Source: Persephonella sp.
GTDB taxonomy: Bacteria; Aquificota; Aquificia; Aquificales; Hydrogenothermaceae
Direction: 5' to 3'
NCBI GenBank assembly: GCA_027030485.1
Contig: JALVEY010000018.1
Span: 1-41,923, forward strand
DNA length: 41,923 nt
Shown: positions 25,123 to 33,447 of the stretch, piece by piece
How positions within the stretch are numbered: the stretch's first letter is position 1
Layout of the letters: the number at the start of each line of letters is the position of its first letter
Notes under the pieces: generated by a model
What the model was told of the DNA's origin: nothing
The model's database searches: none
What the model saw: the letters and a program-made list of their open reading frames with translations, nothing else
Program-made: the position numbers and the translations under genes

Positions 25123-26250
25123 ATGAAGGTTGCAGATTTTGACAGGCTTTTATCACTTGCTTCAGATAAAGAGCTTTTTTCAATCATTGATAAGGTTTTG
25201 AAAGGAGAAAGGCTTTCTTTTGAAGATGGGGTTAAACTTTTCAAAACTCAAGATCTTCTTACTTTAGGACTTCTTGCGAACTATGTAACAGAAAAGAAGA
25301 ACGGAAAATATGCGTACTTTGTTATAAACAGGCAGATCAACCCCACAAATGTTTGTGCCCTTGATTGTAATTTCTGTGCGTTTGCAACGATGGACAGAAA
25401 TGATCCGAAAGCCTATGAGATGTCCTATCAGGAAGTTGTGGAAAAAGCAAGATATGCTGTATCTCAGGGTGCATCTGAGGTTCACATTGTAGGTGGGCTT
25501 CACCCTGAGTGGGGATTTGATGTTTATCTTGAAATGGTCTACCAGATAAAAAGGAACTTTCCTGATCTTCATATAAAAGCCTTTACAGCTGTGGAAATAG
25601 ATTATTTTTCAAAAATATCAGGTCTTTCCTATGAAGAGGTTTTGCTGAAACTTAAAGAAGCAGGGCTTGGAAGCCTTCCGGGAGGAGGAGCTGAGATATT
25701 CTCCCCAAGGGTAAGAAGGATAATAGCCCCTTCAAAAATAGGCTGGAAAAAGTACCTCCAGATACATAAAACAGCCCACAGCTTAGGCCTCCACTCTACC
25801 GTCACAATGCTTTACGGACATGTGGAAACATACGAGGAAAGGGTTGACCACATGATCAAAATAAGAGATGCTCAGGACGAAACAGGAGGTTTTACATGTT
25901 TTATTCCTCTGGCATATCAGCCTGAGAACAACGAGCTTAACATAACAGAACATACCCACGGGGTTGATGATCTCAGGACCATAGCTGTCTCAAGACTCAT
26001 ACTGGACAACATTCCCCACATAAAAGCCTACTGGGTAATGATAGGCGAGAAGATAGCACAGACAGCCCTTAATTTTGGGGCTGACGATATGGACGGAACT
26101 GTTATGGAAGAAAAGATAGCCCATTTTGCAGGTGCAAAATCACCTACACAACAGCAGAAGGAAAAGCTTATAAGGCTTATAAAAGAGGCAGGTAAAATCC
26201 CTGTAGAAAGGGATACCCTTTACAACCACATTAAGGTTTATGAAGAATAA
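25123..26250 (+). CDS. mqnE: aminofutalosine synthase (radical SAM)
   Basis: A 375-residue radical SAM enzyme that joins adenosyl radical and enolpyruvoyl-oxybenzoate in the futalosine route to menaquinone. The cluster motif CALDCNFC supplies Cys78, Cys82 and Cys85. EVHIVGGLHPEWGFDVYL and GLGSLPGGGAEIFSPRVRR are typical of MqnE rather than MqnC. Together with mqnD on the other side of a short divergent gap it shows that this organism makes menaquinone by the futalosine route. Translation starts after GGGGCTGAAGA. Confidence 0.92.
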   Translation: MKVADFDRLLSLASDKELFSIIDKVLKGERLSFEDGVKLFKTQDLLTLGLLANYVTEKKNGKYAYFVINRQINPTNVCALDCNFCAFATMDRNDPKAYEMSYQEVVEKARYAVSQGASEVHIVGGLHPEWGFDVYLEMVYQIKRNFPDLHIKAFTAVEIDYFSKISGLSYEEVLLKLKEAGLGSLPGGGAEIFSPRVRRIIAPSKIGWKKYLQIHKTAHSLGLHSTVTMLYGHVETYEERVDHMIKIRDAQDETGGFTCFIPLAYQPENNELNITEHTHGVDDLRTIAVSRLILDNIPHIKAYWVMIGEKIAQTALNFGADDMDGTVMEEKIAHFAGAKSPTQQQKEKLIRLIKEAGKIPVERDTLYNHIKVYEE

Positions 26251-26470
26251 AACCCCAACGCAGATTTTTCTGGCTTTTATAGTTTTATTTCTGCTTGCTG
26301 TTTCATTTGTTGTTGTTCTTATTGCCGTTCCGTATCTTTTTTATCTTCTACTGGTAATATTTTTCAAAACGGTTCAGTTTGGGGTTGTTTTTATTCTACT
26401 TTTCTGGTTTTTGATTGTTATATTTTTGTGGGTTCTAAAAATCGCACAGATAATATCAAAAGGAATGTGA
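26240..26470 (+). CDS. small two-helix membrane protein
   Basis: A 76-residue, almost entirely hydrophobic protein with two or three predicted transmembrane helices (about 9-42 and 46-70) and short basic ends. Its ATG lies inside the end of mqnE (11-base overlap) and the next gene starts one base after its stop, so it is probably translated as part of the mqnE unit. No family is recognised; a tie to quinone metabolism is only contextual. Confidence 0.55.
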   Translation: MKNKTPTQIFLAFIVLFLLAVSFVVVLIAVPYLFYLLLVIFFKTVQFGVVFILLFWFLIVIFLWVLKIAQIISKGM

Positions 26471-26471
26471 G

Positions 26472-27209
26472 ATGGATAACTTTTTAAGTATAAAAACAGA
26501 CAAAGATCTGGTTGTAATTGGCGACATACACGGCTGTTTTTTGGAATTCCTTGAGATGATCCAGAAGATAAAAGACAGATACGGTGAGGACACTCTGATA
26601 ATATCTGTCGGTGATACTGTTGATAGGGGCGACTACAACCTTGAGGTTATTGAGCTGTGTTTTGAGCTGAAAGAAAAGGGTAATTTTATTGAAGTCCAGA
26701 GCAACCACAACCTTAAGCTTTACAGATGGTTCAGAGGAAAAAATGTGAACATAAGCTACGGAATGAAAAAGACTGTTGATCAGATCCTATCCCTTCCGGA
26801 AGAAAAAAGGGAGATATTAAGAGAAAGATACATCAGGTATTATGAAACCCTTCCTTTATACCTGATAATAAACGACAGGGTTGTTGTTGCACATGCAGGA
26901 ATAAAAGATGAGATGATAGGAAAAACAGGAAAAAAGGTAAAGGACTTTGTTATTTATGGAGAAACTACAGGAAGGTTTACAGAAGAAGGTTTTCCTGAAA
27001 GGATAGACTGGACAAAGGAAAGAAAGATAACTGACAGCTCACCAAAAATAATCTACGGTCATGTTGTTTTTAAAAAGCCTTACATAAACAACCTCTGCTA
27101 CGGTATTGATACCGGCTGCGTTCTGGGGAACATGCTTACAGGATACAACCCCTTTAAAGATGAGTTTATACAGGTGAAGGCAAAAAGGAAATATTTCTCC
27201 TTTGATTAA
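26472..27209 (+). CDS. PPP-type metallophosphoesterase (ApaH/protein phosphatase-like)
   Basis: A 245-residue calcineurin-like phosphoesterase. It has GDIHG (17-21) and GDTVDRG (47-53), the two main metal motifs of the PPP family, but the third, normally GNHE/D, reads SNHN (77-80), keeping the metal-binding Asn and His. VVVAHAGI and IYGHVVF supply further histidines. Substrates in this family range from diadenosine tetraphosphate to phosphoproteins. Its TAA stop shares TTAA with the trpC stop. Confidence 0.8.
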   Translation: MDNFLSIKTDKDLVVIGDIHGCFLEFLEMIQKIKDRYGEDTLIISVGDTVDRGDYNLEVIELCFELKEKGNFIEVQSNHNLKLYRWFRGKNVNISYGMKKTVDQILSLPEEKREILRERYIRYYETLPLYLIINDRVVVAHAGIKDEMIGKTGKKVKDFVIYGETTGRFTEEGFPERIDWTKERKITDSSPKIIYGHVVFKKPYINNLCYGIDTGCVLGNMLTGYNPFKDEFIQVKAKRKYFSFD

Positions 27210-27985
27210 GGATCAATCAGGCTTTTCAGTTTTTTCCCTATATCCTTTTCTCTCATAAGAGACTCACCTATCAAAAATGCATCAACAGAGTAATTTTTTA
27301 GATCAAGAAGCTGATCCTTACTGGAAAGCCCGCTTTCAGAAACAACAACTTCTGCTCCCAATCTTTTCATCTCAGGGGCAAGCTCTTTTGTTATGTTTAT
27401 ATCCACTGTAAAACTCTCAAGATCCCTGTTGTTTATTCCTATGATTTTGGCACCTGCATTTATTGATTTAGCCCCTTCCTCGTAGGAGTGTATCTCAACA
27501 AGGGGCTCCATTCCAAACTCCCTGCCGTAATTGATCAGATCTTCAAGCTCTTTTTCTGACAGGATCTTTGCTATTAGCAAAAAAGTATCAGCCCCGTATG
27601 CATAAGCCTCAAGTATCTGTCTTTTGTCTATAATAAAATCCTTCCTGAGAATAGGTATGCTGGTAACTGCTCTTACCATTTTTAGAAAAACAACATCTCC
27701 CTTGAAATAGCTTTTATCTGTCAGAACAGATATGGCTGATGCACCGCTACTTTCATATATTCTGGCTATATCAACAGGATCAAAATCCTCCCTTATTATC
27801 CCTTTTGATGGGGAAGCCCTTTTTATCTCGGCTATTATGTTAATACCTTCTTTTTTTAAGACAGTTTTAAAATCCCTTACAGGATCTCTGCTGACTACTT
27901 TTCCTTCAAGATATTTAATGTAATCAGGGGTGTAATCTAAAAGCTCCTCTTTTTTTGTTTTTACTATTTTATCAAGTATATTCAA
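27206..27985 (-). CDS. trpC: indole-3-glycerol phosphate synthase
   Basis: A TIM-barrel enzyme of tryptophan synthesis, 259 residues, not fused to TrpF. Motifs are IIAEIKRASPSKGIIREDFDP, ISVLTDKSYFKGD, LRKDFIIDKRQILEAYAYGAD (in parts), IIGINNRDLESF and VVSESGL. The start is a TTG with GGGGCT upstream, the only plausible start for a full-length protein. No other trp gene is present. Confidence 0.94.
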   Translation of the reverse strand: MNILDKIVKTKKEELLDYTPDYIKYLEGKVVSRDPVRDFKTVLKKEGINIIAEIKRASPSKGIIREDFDPVDIARIYESSGASAISVLTDKSYFKGDVVFLKMVRAVTSIPILRKDFIIDKRQILEAYAYGADTFLLIAKILSEKELEDLINYGREFGMEPLVEIHSYEEGAKSINAGAKIIGINNRDLESFTVDINITKELAPEMKRLGAEVVVSESGLSSKDQLLDLKNYSVDAFLIGESLMREKDIGKKLKSLIDP

Positions 27986-28071
27986 TGCAAAGCCCCGATT
28001 TTTTTGTGATATTTTATCATATTTAAAATGGAGTCATTTTGGCATAAATTAAAATTAAACGGAGGTAGTAA

Positions 28072-29307
28072 ATGAAAAAACCTGAGATACTTGCTCCTGT
28101 AGGGCATTATGAAGGCTTACACTCGGTAATAAAAGCAGGGGCAGATGCTGTTTATATGGGCGTTGGAAAGATAAACCAGAGAGCGTTAAAATCAAACTTT
28201 ACAATCGAGGACATAAAAGAGATAAGAAAGATAACTCAAGATGGAGGGGTAAGACAGTATGTTGTCTTAAACTCAATAGTTTTTGAGGAAGACCTGCCGT
28301 ACGTAAATGAGATTCTTCATCAGCTAAAAGAGATAGGAGTTGATGCTGTAGTAGGCTGGGATATGGCTGTTCTTTCTAAGTCTATTGAGCTTGGAATTGA
28401 AACCCACCTTTCAACTATGGCATCTGTCTCAAACTCACAGGCTGCAAAATTTTATGAAAAGATGGGGATAAAAAGGGTTGTTCCTGCAAGAGAAGTTAAA
28501 CTGGAAGGTCTTCTTGACATCAAAAATAAAACAAATTTAGAGATAGAGATCTTTATACACGGTGCTATGTGTATGGCTGTATCAGGAAGGTGTTTTCTTT
28601 CTCACGATGTTTTTGAAAAATCAGGGAACAGGGGGGAATGTTATCAGGTATGCAGACATGAGTTTGATGTAAAGATAGTTTCCAAAAACACAGGAACAGA
28701 GTTTTTACTCGGTTCAGATTATGTTCTTTCAGCAAGGGATCTTGTAACCATAAATTTTGTTGACAGGCTTATCTGGGCAGACAGCTGGAAGATAGAGGGC
28801 AGAAACAAAAATGCAGATTACGCATATATGGTAACTTACGCTTATAGAGAGGCAAGGGACAGGATACTGAATGGGGAATGGGATAAAAAAGGCTGGAAAG
28901 ATCTGTGGGACATGCTTGAGAGGGTTTACCACAGGGAATGGGATTCTGGGTTTTATTTTGGAGAAGGTCGTTTTGGACTAAACAGATCTATAGCAAAAGA
29001 GAAAAAATTGTATGTTGGGGAGATTATCAAATACTACCCAAAAATAAGTGTTGCCGAGCTGAAAGTGGTTGATAATCCTGTTAGCATCGGGGATACAATC
29101 CATATTATAGGTAAAAAAACAGGTCTGATAAGACAGACCGTCAGATCAATGCAGGTTGAGAAAAAAGATATACAACAGGCAGACAGAGGAATGGTGGTTG
29201 GACTAAAAACAGATGACAAAGTTAGAAAAGGAGATAAAGTTTATTTAATAAAAAATACAGAAATATCCGATAATATTAATACTAACCCTCAATTAATAAC
29301 TAAATGA
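28072..29307 (+). CDS. U32 family peptidase-like protein (TrhP/RlhA type)
   Basis: A 411-residue member of peptidase family U32, full length, starting behind GGAGGTAGTAA. Typical segments are ILAPVGHYEGLHSVIKAGADAVYMG and FIHGAMCMAVSGRCFLS with Cys167 and Cys174, then NRGECYQVCRHEF with Cys190 and Cys194. A C-terminal beta-barrel domain begins near residue 320. Best-studied relatives (TrhP, RlhA) take part in tRNA or rRNA hydroxylation using prephenate-derived chemistry rather than proteolysis, so an RNA-modification role is more likely. It leads a four-gene plus-strand unit. Confidence 0.85.
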   Translation: MKKPEILAPVGHYEGLHSVIKAGADAVYMGVGKINQRALKSNFTIEDIKEIRKITQDGGVRQYVVLNSIVFEEDLPYVNEILHQLKEIGVDAVVGWDMAVLSKSIELGIETHLSTMASVSNSQAAKFYEKMGIKRVVPAREVKLEGLLDIKNKTNLEIEIFIHGAMCMAVSGRCFLSHDVFEKSGNRGECYQVCRHEFDVKIVSKNTGTEFLLGSDYVLSARDLVTINFVDRLIWADSWKIEGRNKNADYAYMVTYAYREARDRILNGEWDKKGWKDLWDMLERVYHREWDSGFYFGEGRFGLNRSIAKEKKLYVGEIIKYYPKISVAELKVVDNPVSIGDTIHIIGKKTGLIRQTVRSMQVEKKDIQQADRGMVVGLKTDDKVRKGDKVYLIKNTEISDNINTNPQLITK

Positions 29308-29319
29308 AAGGAAACTTAT

Positions 29320-30402
29320 ATGGCAGATAATAAGATTAAGTGCGAATTTTACAATAAACTAAAAGGATCAAAAAAGTTAAGCCATGACGACATTAAATTA
29401 CTTATGAATATTGTTAGAAAGGAACTTAGTTTTCTTATTAAACATAATATACCTCCTGTTCCAAAGAATTATGAAAAATGGTTTTATATTTTCTGTTCCC
29501 TCGCGGAGCAGAAAAAAGAGCTGGATGATCTTGAACTAATAGGATTGTATAAAGACATATACGAAGAAGACTACCAGTCTGTAGATATAACGGCAGAAAA
29601 AGAATCAATTTCAGAGGAACTGGCATCTAAATTCAAGAATATAGCAAACAAGCTTGATGAAACATTAAAGGAGCTTATTTACAATATTGATGATTATCAA
29701 GATAGGATTGATACCCACACAGACAAACTTGAAAAAGTAAAAAAAGAAGCAACAATAGAAACTGTAAATGATGCTGTTATGGAAATTCTGAGTGAACTGA
29801 AAAAACTAAGGGATGAAAACAATAAACTTAAGAATGAACTAAAATCATACCATTCAGAGGTTATATCCCTGAAAGAGGAATTAGCTTCAGCAAAAAGAGA
29901 GGCAACTATTGATTTTCTTACAGGACTTACAAATAGAAGAAGATTTGAGAGGGCTCTTGAGGACGCTATAAAAGATAAAAAACTAAGAAATTATCCCTCA
30001 TCCCTCATATTTGTTGATGTGGATGATTTTAAAAAAGTTAATGACGAATATGGACATGTTGTAGGTGATCTTGTTCTAAAGGAACTTGCCTCGATTTTTA
30101 AATTTTACCTGAGGGCAAATACTGTAGTAGGCAGGTTAGGCGGTGAAGAATTTGCCATATTACTTCCAGGGGTTGAGCTAAACAATGCGGTCAATGTTGC
30201 AGAAAGACTAAAAAAAATAATAGAAAATAGGGAGATAAAGGTAAATATTGACGGGAAAGAAAAAAAAGTTCGTGTAACAGCAAGTTTTGGCGTAACAGAA
30301 ATTGGTCAGGACGATACCGTTGAAAACCTCCTTATGAGAGCAGATGAAGCTATGTACAAGGCGAAGAAAAAAGGGAAAAACAGGGTAGAAGTTGAGGTAT
30401 GA
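29320..30402 (+). CDS. cytoplasmic diguanylate cyclase (GGDEF)
   Basis: A 360-residue protein without membrane segments. An N-terminal helical domain (about 1-90, with PPVPKNYEKWFYIFCS) is of the kind found in other cyclases. A coiled coil at about 100-195 precedes the GGDEF domain. The active-site loop is GGEEF (274-278), so it should make c-di-GMP. The inhibitory site, normally RxxD, reads RANT (265-268), which predicts weak product inhibition. It may supply the PilZ-containing sigma-54 activator 6 kb downstream. It overlaps the next gene by 4 bases. Confidence 0.9.
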   Translation: MADNKIKCEFYNKLKGSKKLSHDDIKLLMNIVRKELSFLIKHNIPPVPKNYEKWFYIFCSLAEQKKELDDLELIGLYKDIYEEDYQSVDITAEKESISEELASKFKNIANKLDETLKELIYNIDDYQDRIDTHTDKLEKVKKEATIETVNDAVMEILSELKKLRDENNKLKNELKSYHSEVISLKEELASAKREATIDFLTGLTNRRRFERALEDAIKDKKLRNYPSSLIFVDVDDFKKVNDEYGHVVGDLVLKELASIFKFYLRANTVVGRLGGEEFAILLPGVELNNAVNVAERLKKIIENREIKVNIDGKEKKVRVTASFGVTEIGQDDTVENLLMRADEAMYKAKKKGKNRVEVEV

Positions 30403-31253
30403 AATTATTCATAACAGGCGGAACAGGTTTTATAGGAAGTTATGTAGTTGACGATCTGGAAAGAGACAATCAGATAATCCTCCTTGTTAGAAACCCTTCA
30501 AAAGTCGGGAAAAAAACAGAAAATGTAAAGATTATACCTTTTGAAGAAAATTTATCTGTCCTTATTGAAAAACACCAACCCCAGATAGTAATAAATCTGC
30601 TTGGCATACTGAATGAGGACAGGAAAAGAGGGATAACTTTTCGAAAAGTCCATGTTGAGTACGTTAAACAGATTGTTGACGGATCTGTTAAATCAAATGT
30701 TGAAAAAATAATCCATGTTTCGGCTCTTGGTGCAGACATAAACTCAAAAAGCATGTATGCAAAAACAAAAGCAGAAGGGGAAAAACTGATAATAGATTCA
30801 GGTATTGATTATCTGATACTTAGACCTTCAATCGTTTTAGGAAGAGGACAGAAGCTGTTTGAGGATCTGAAAAAATTTTCAAAAATGACGCCGGTTATAT
30901 TTGCCCCTGAAGGAAAAGTTCAGCCTGTTCATGTGGAAGACCTTGTTGATACGATAAGGAAAGGTGTTGAGGATAGGGATCTGAAAAATATAATAGTAGA
31001 GCTGTGCGGAAACAGAATAGTCAGCTATAAAGAGCTTTTTGAGTTTGCACTTTCTTACATAGGGAAAAAGAGGGTTGTGATCCAGATGCCCTCATCTTTT
31101 TTCTGGTTTATGCTTCCGGTATTCAAATTATTTCCTGAACCTCCTGTTACACAGGATCAGCTTTACCTGCTGGAAAAAGACAATGTATGCACAGGAAGAT
31201 ATCCGACACATAAAGATATAATAGGAAAGGTTAGAAATCCTTTTAAAATATAG
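30399..31253 (+). CDS. NAD(P)-binding atypical SDR, NDUFA9-like
   Basis: A 284-residue extended/atypical SDR. It has the cofactor motif ITGGTGFIGSYV, and HVSALGA with Tyr120 and Lys124 (MYAKTKAEGEKL). LILRPSIVLGRG is typical of the complex I NDUFA9-like group of bacterial proteins. Enzymatic activity of this group is poorly defined. The ATG overlaps the cyclase stop. Confidence 0.8.
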   Translation: MKLFITGGTGFIGSYVVDDLERDNQIILLVRNPSKVGKKTENVKIIPFEENLSVLIEKHQPQIVINLLGILNEDRKRGITFRKVHVEYVKQIVDGSVKSNVEKIIHVSALGADINSKSMYAKTKAEGEKLIIDSGIDYLILRPSIVLGRGQKLFEDLKKFSKMTPVIFAPEGKVQPVHVEDLVDTIRKGVEDRDLKNIIVELCGNRIVSYKELFEFALSYIGKKRVVIQMPSSFFWFMLPVFKLFPEPPVTQDQLYLLEKDNVCTGRYPTHKDIIGKVRNPFKI

Positions 31254-31262
31254 GGGATAGCT

Positions 31263-31616
31263 TTGGAAAATGTTTACAATTTTGTGAAAGACTGGATAAG
31301 GGTATGGAACAGCAGAGATATATCTGCAATACTCAGCCACTACGCTGATGATGTTGAGGTGACATCTCCAATGATCCGGATCTCAGGATACTCAGGTAGT
31401 TCAACAATTAAAGGAAAAGATGAGGTGGGCAGATACTGGAAAGAAGCCTTAAAAAAATTCCCTGATCTAAATTTTGAGCTTATAGATTACACCTCAGGGG
31501 AAAACTGTGTGACTATTTTTTACATATCCGTTTCTGATCTTCTTGCAATGGAAACACTATGGTTAGATGAAAACAGAAAGATAAAAAAAGTGAATGTATG
31601 CTACAGACCTATATAG
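31263..31616 (+). CDS. NTF2/SnoaL-like small protein
   Basis: A 117-residue protein with the cone-shaped NTF2-like pattern: FVKDWIRVWNSRDISAILSHYADDVEVTSP, then IKGKDEVGRYWKEAL, then four strands. Such proteins are small-molecule isomerases, hydrolases or pure binding proteins; the ligand is unknown. It starts at a TTG after TAGGGGATAGC, 10 bases after the SDR stop. Its end overlaps mtnP by 8 bases on the other strand. Confidence 0.75.
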   Translation: MENVYNFVKDWIRVWNSRDISAILSHYADDVEVTSPMIRISGYSGSSTIKGKDEVGRYWKEALKKFPDLNFELIDYTSGENCVTIFYISVSDLLAMETLWLDENRKIKKVNVCYRPI

Positions 31617-32451
31617 CAGCCCCTTTAAGAACATCTTCACAGCTACAGTCAAATTTTTCAGGCAGATCTTCAATAAACCTGAGAACTATTTCCCTGATAA
31701 TGTTGTTTTTTTCTTTCATCATCTGTATTACCTCGTCAGATGTAAGCCTTTCACCTGATATACCGGCTGCAAGATTTGTAATAACATTTAAAGAAGCAAA
31801 ATGCATAGAAAGTTCTCTTGCAAGAACAATCTCAGGAACAAGAGTCATACCAACAATGTCTGCCCCTAATCTGGACAGGGCTTGTATCTCAGCTGAGGTT
31901 TCTAATCTTGGACCCTCCGTAGCTGCGTATGTTCCTTTTCCGTGAAATCTTTCCCCTGTTTCTGATAATACCTTTTTTAGCAAGTCTCTCATCACCGGAC
32001 AGAAAGGCTCAGTAACATCTATATGAACAACCCTGTCGTTGCTCAGATACTCCTTAACAAGATCGTCATTAGGATCATCTTCATCAACTATAGTATAAGC
32101 ACCCTCATAAAAAGTAACTGGTCTTACCTTGGTAAAATCAATAAACTGATCTGCTATAACAAAATCACCAGCTCTAAGCAAAGGGTTAATCCCCCCTACA
32201 GCACTTACAGATAAAATCTTTTTAACACCTAACTTCCTGAAACCCCATAGATTTGCCCTGTAGTTGATAAGATGAGGAGGAAATTTATGACCTTTTCCAT
32301 GCCTTGGAAGGAAAACAGCTTTTTTTCCTTTATAATCAGCAATCACAAATCTATCTGAAGGCTCTCCGTAAGGTGTACGAACCTCCCTTTCTTCTATTAT
32401 CTGTACACCATCAATATCATAAAGTCCACTTCCTCCTAATATGCCTACCAT
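31609..32451 (-). CDS. mtnP: S-methyl-5'-thioadenosine phosphorylase
   Basis: A purine nucleoside phosphorylase-family enzyme of the MTAP branch, 280 residues, recycling methylthioadenosine from polyamine synthesis and radical SAM reactions. Motifs are GILGGSGLY at the start, LPRHGKGHKFPPHLINYRAN, SVSAVGGINP, TEGPRLETSAEI and VGMTLVPEIVLARE. Two ATGs are available; the second (32451) is seven bases from GGAG and better placed than 32457. It is transcribed alone. Confidence 0.9.
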   Translation of the reverse strand: MVGILGGSGLYDIDGVQIIEEREVRTPYGEPSDRFVIADYKGKKAVFLPRHGKGHKFPPHLINYRANLWGFRKLGVKKILSVSAVGGINPLLRAGDFVIADQFIDFTKVRPVTFYEGAYTIVDEDDPNDDLVKEYLSNDRVVHIDVTEPFCPVMRDLLKKVLSETGERFHGKGTYAATEGPRLETSAEIQALSRLGADIVGMTLVPEIVLARELSMHFASLNVITNLAAGISGERLTSDEVIQMMKEKNNIIREIVLRFIEDLPEKFDCSCEDVLKGAAI

Positions 32452-32551
32452 AAACATTCTCCTTGATTTTTATTTAAAATTATAAACCGAATAATCTCCT
32501 TCCATTTGTTTTTTGTTTAGCCTAAATTAAAATGAAAAAAGGATATAGCCA

Positions 32552-32959
32552 TTGAAAAAGATATTGATTATTATAGGGCTTTTATTAATAATAGTAATAG
32601 ATGTTTTTCTTGCGGTTAATCTTTTTTTTCCACAAAAAAAGGAATTATTTACTTTTCCATTTGAACAGAAAAAAGAAGAGAAGAAAAAAAATACTAATCC
32701 TAAAGAAGAGATCTTAATTCAAACTGATCATAAAGAAAATAAACCAAAAGAGGAAAAAAAAGAGATAAAGTCAGATACCAAGAGTAATAAGAACAGTGTA
32801 AAAAAGCTCAACAGTAAAAAAATTAAAAATATGAGCAAAAAAGAGATTGAACAACTTATTGACAAAATCATAGAAGAAGCCCGTATTGAATACCATTATT
32901 CCAAGAAAAAGAAAAAAAAGAAATCATTGTTTGAAAATTTATTCCACTTTGGAGATTGA
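32552..32959 (+). CDS. membrane-anchored lysine-rich protein, unknown
   Basis: A 135-residue protein with one N-terminal hydrophobic helix (residues 4-26) and a highly charged remainder made largely of Lys and Glu (for example KKEEKKKNTNPKEE), ending in a possible amphipathic helix. No catalytic domain is seen. It starts at a TTG with AAGGAT upstream. A TTGTTT-N16-TAAAAT sequence at 32506-32533 may be its promoter. The composition is low in complexity, so homology searches will be weak. Confidence 0.55.
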   Translation: MKKILIIIGLLLIIVIDVFLAVNLFFPQKKELFTFPFEQKKEEKKKNTNPKEEILIQTDHKENKPKEEKKEIKSDTKSNKNSVKKLNSKKIKNMSKKEIEQLIDKIIEEARIEYHYSKKKKKKKSLFENLFHFGD

Positions 32960-33036
32960 TTTATATCATAGTTTAAAAGCCCATTTTATAATTTTATATT
33001 TAAGACCAATAAATCTTAATTTGGGGGTTTTTAAAA

Positions 33037-33447
33037 ATGCTACTTGATGTTTCCCAAATACCAAAAGTTGCCCTTGAAAGAATGAACAAAGTCCATGAAG
33101 AAGAGATAAAACTGCTCAACCAGCTGTTTGAATCGATAGATAAAGGAAAGGAGATTGAAGAGATAGATGATCTGTTTAAAGCATTTGTGGAAGATGTTAA
33201 AAAACATTTTTCCTCAGAACAGGAGATGATGGAGCAGTACAACTTCTTTGCCTACCCAATGCACAGGGGAGAGCATGATATGGTACTGGGACAGCTTGTA
33301 AATCTTGAAAAAAGATGGGAAAAGGAGAAAAATCCTGAACTGATAAAAGCATACATTGAGAATGAATTTCTTCCATGGCTTATGAACCACATACAGACAA
33401 TGGACACTGTTACTGCACATTTTCTGTCGCACTTTGTCAGGGATTAA
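33037..33447 (+). CDS. bacteriohemerythrin
   Basis: A 136-residue single-domain hemerythrin. All seven di-iron ligands are visible: His20, His57, Glu61, His76, His80, His118 and Asp123, in the patterns HFSSE, HRGEH and HIQTMD. The family binds oxygen, either to deliver it to membrane oxidases or to protect oxygen-sensitive enzymes, which suits a microaerophile. The ATG follows GGGGG. The TAA stop shares TTAA with the uvrC stop on the other strand. Confidence 0.93.
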   Translation: MLLDVSQIPKVALERMNKVHEEEIKLLNQLFESIDKGKEIEEIDDLFKAFVEDVKKHFSSEQEMMEQYNFFAYPMHRGEHDMVLGQLVNLEKRWEKEKNPELIKAYIENEFLPWLMNHIQTMDTVTAHFLSHFVRD

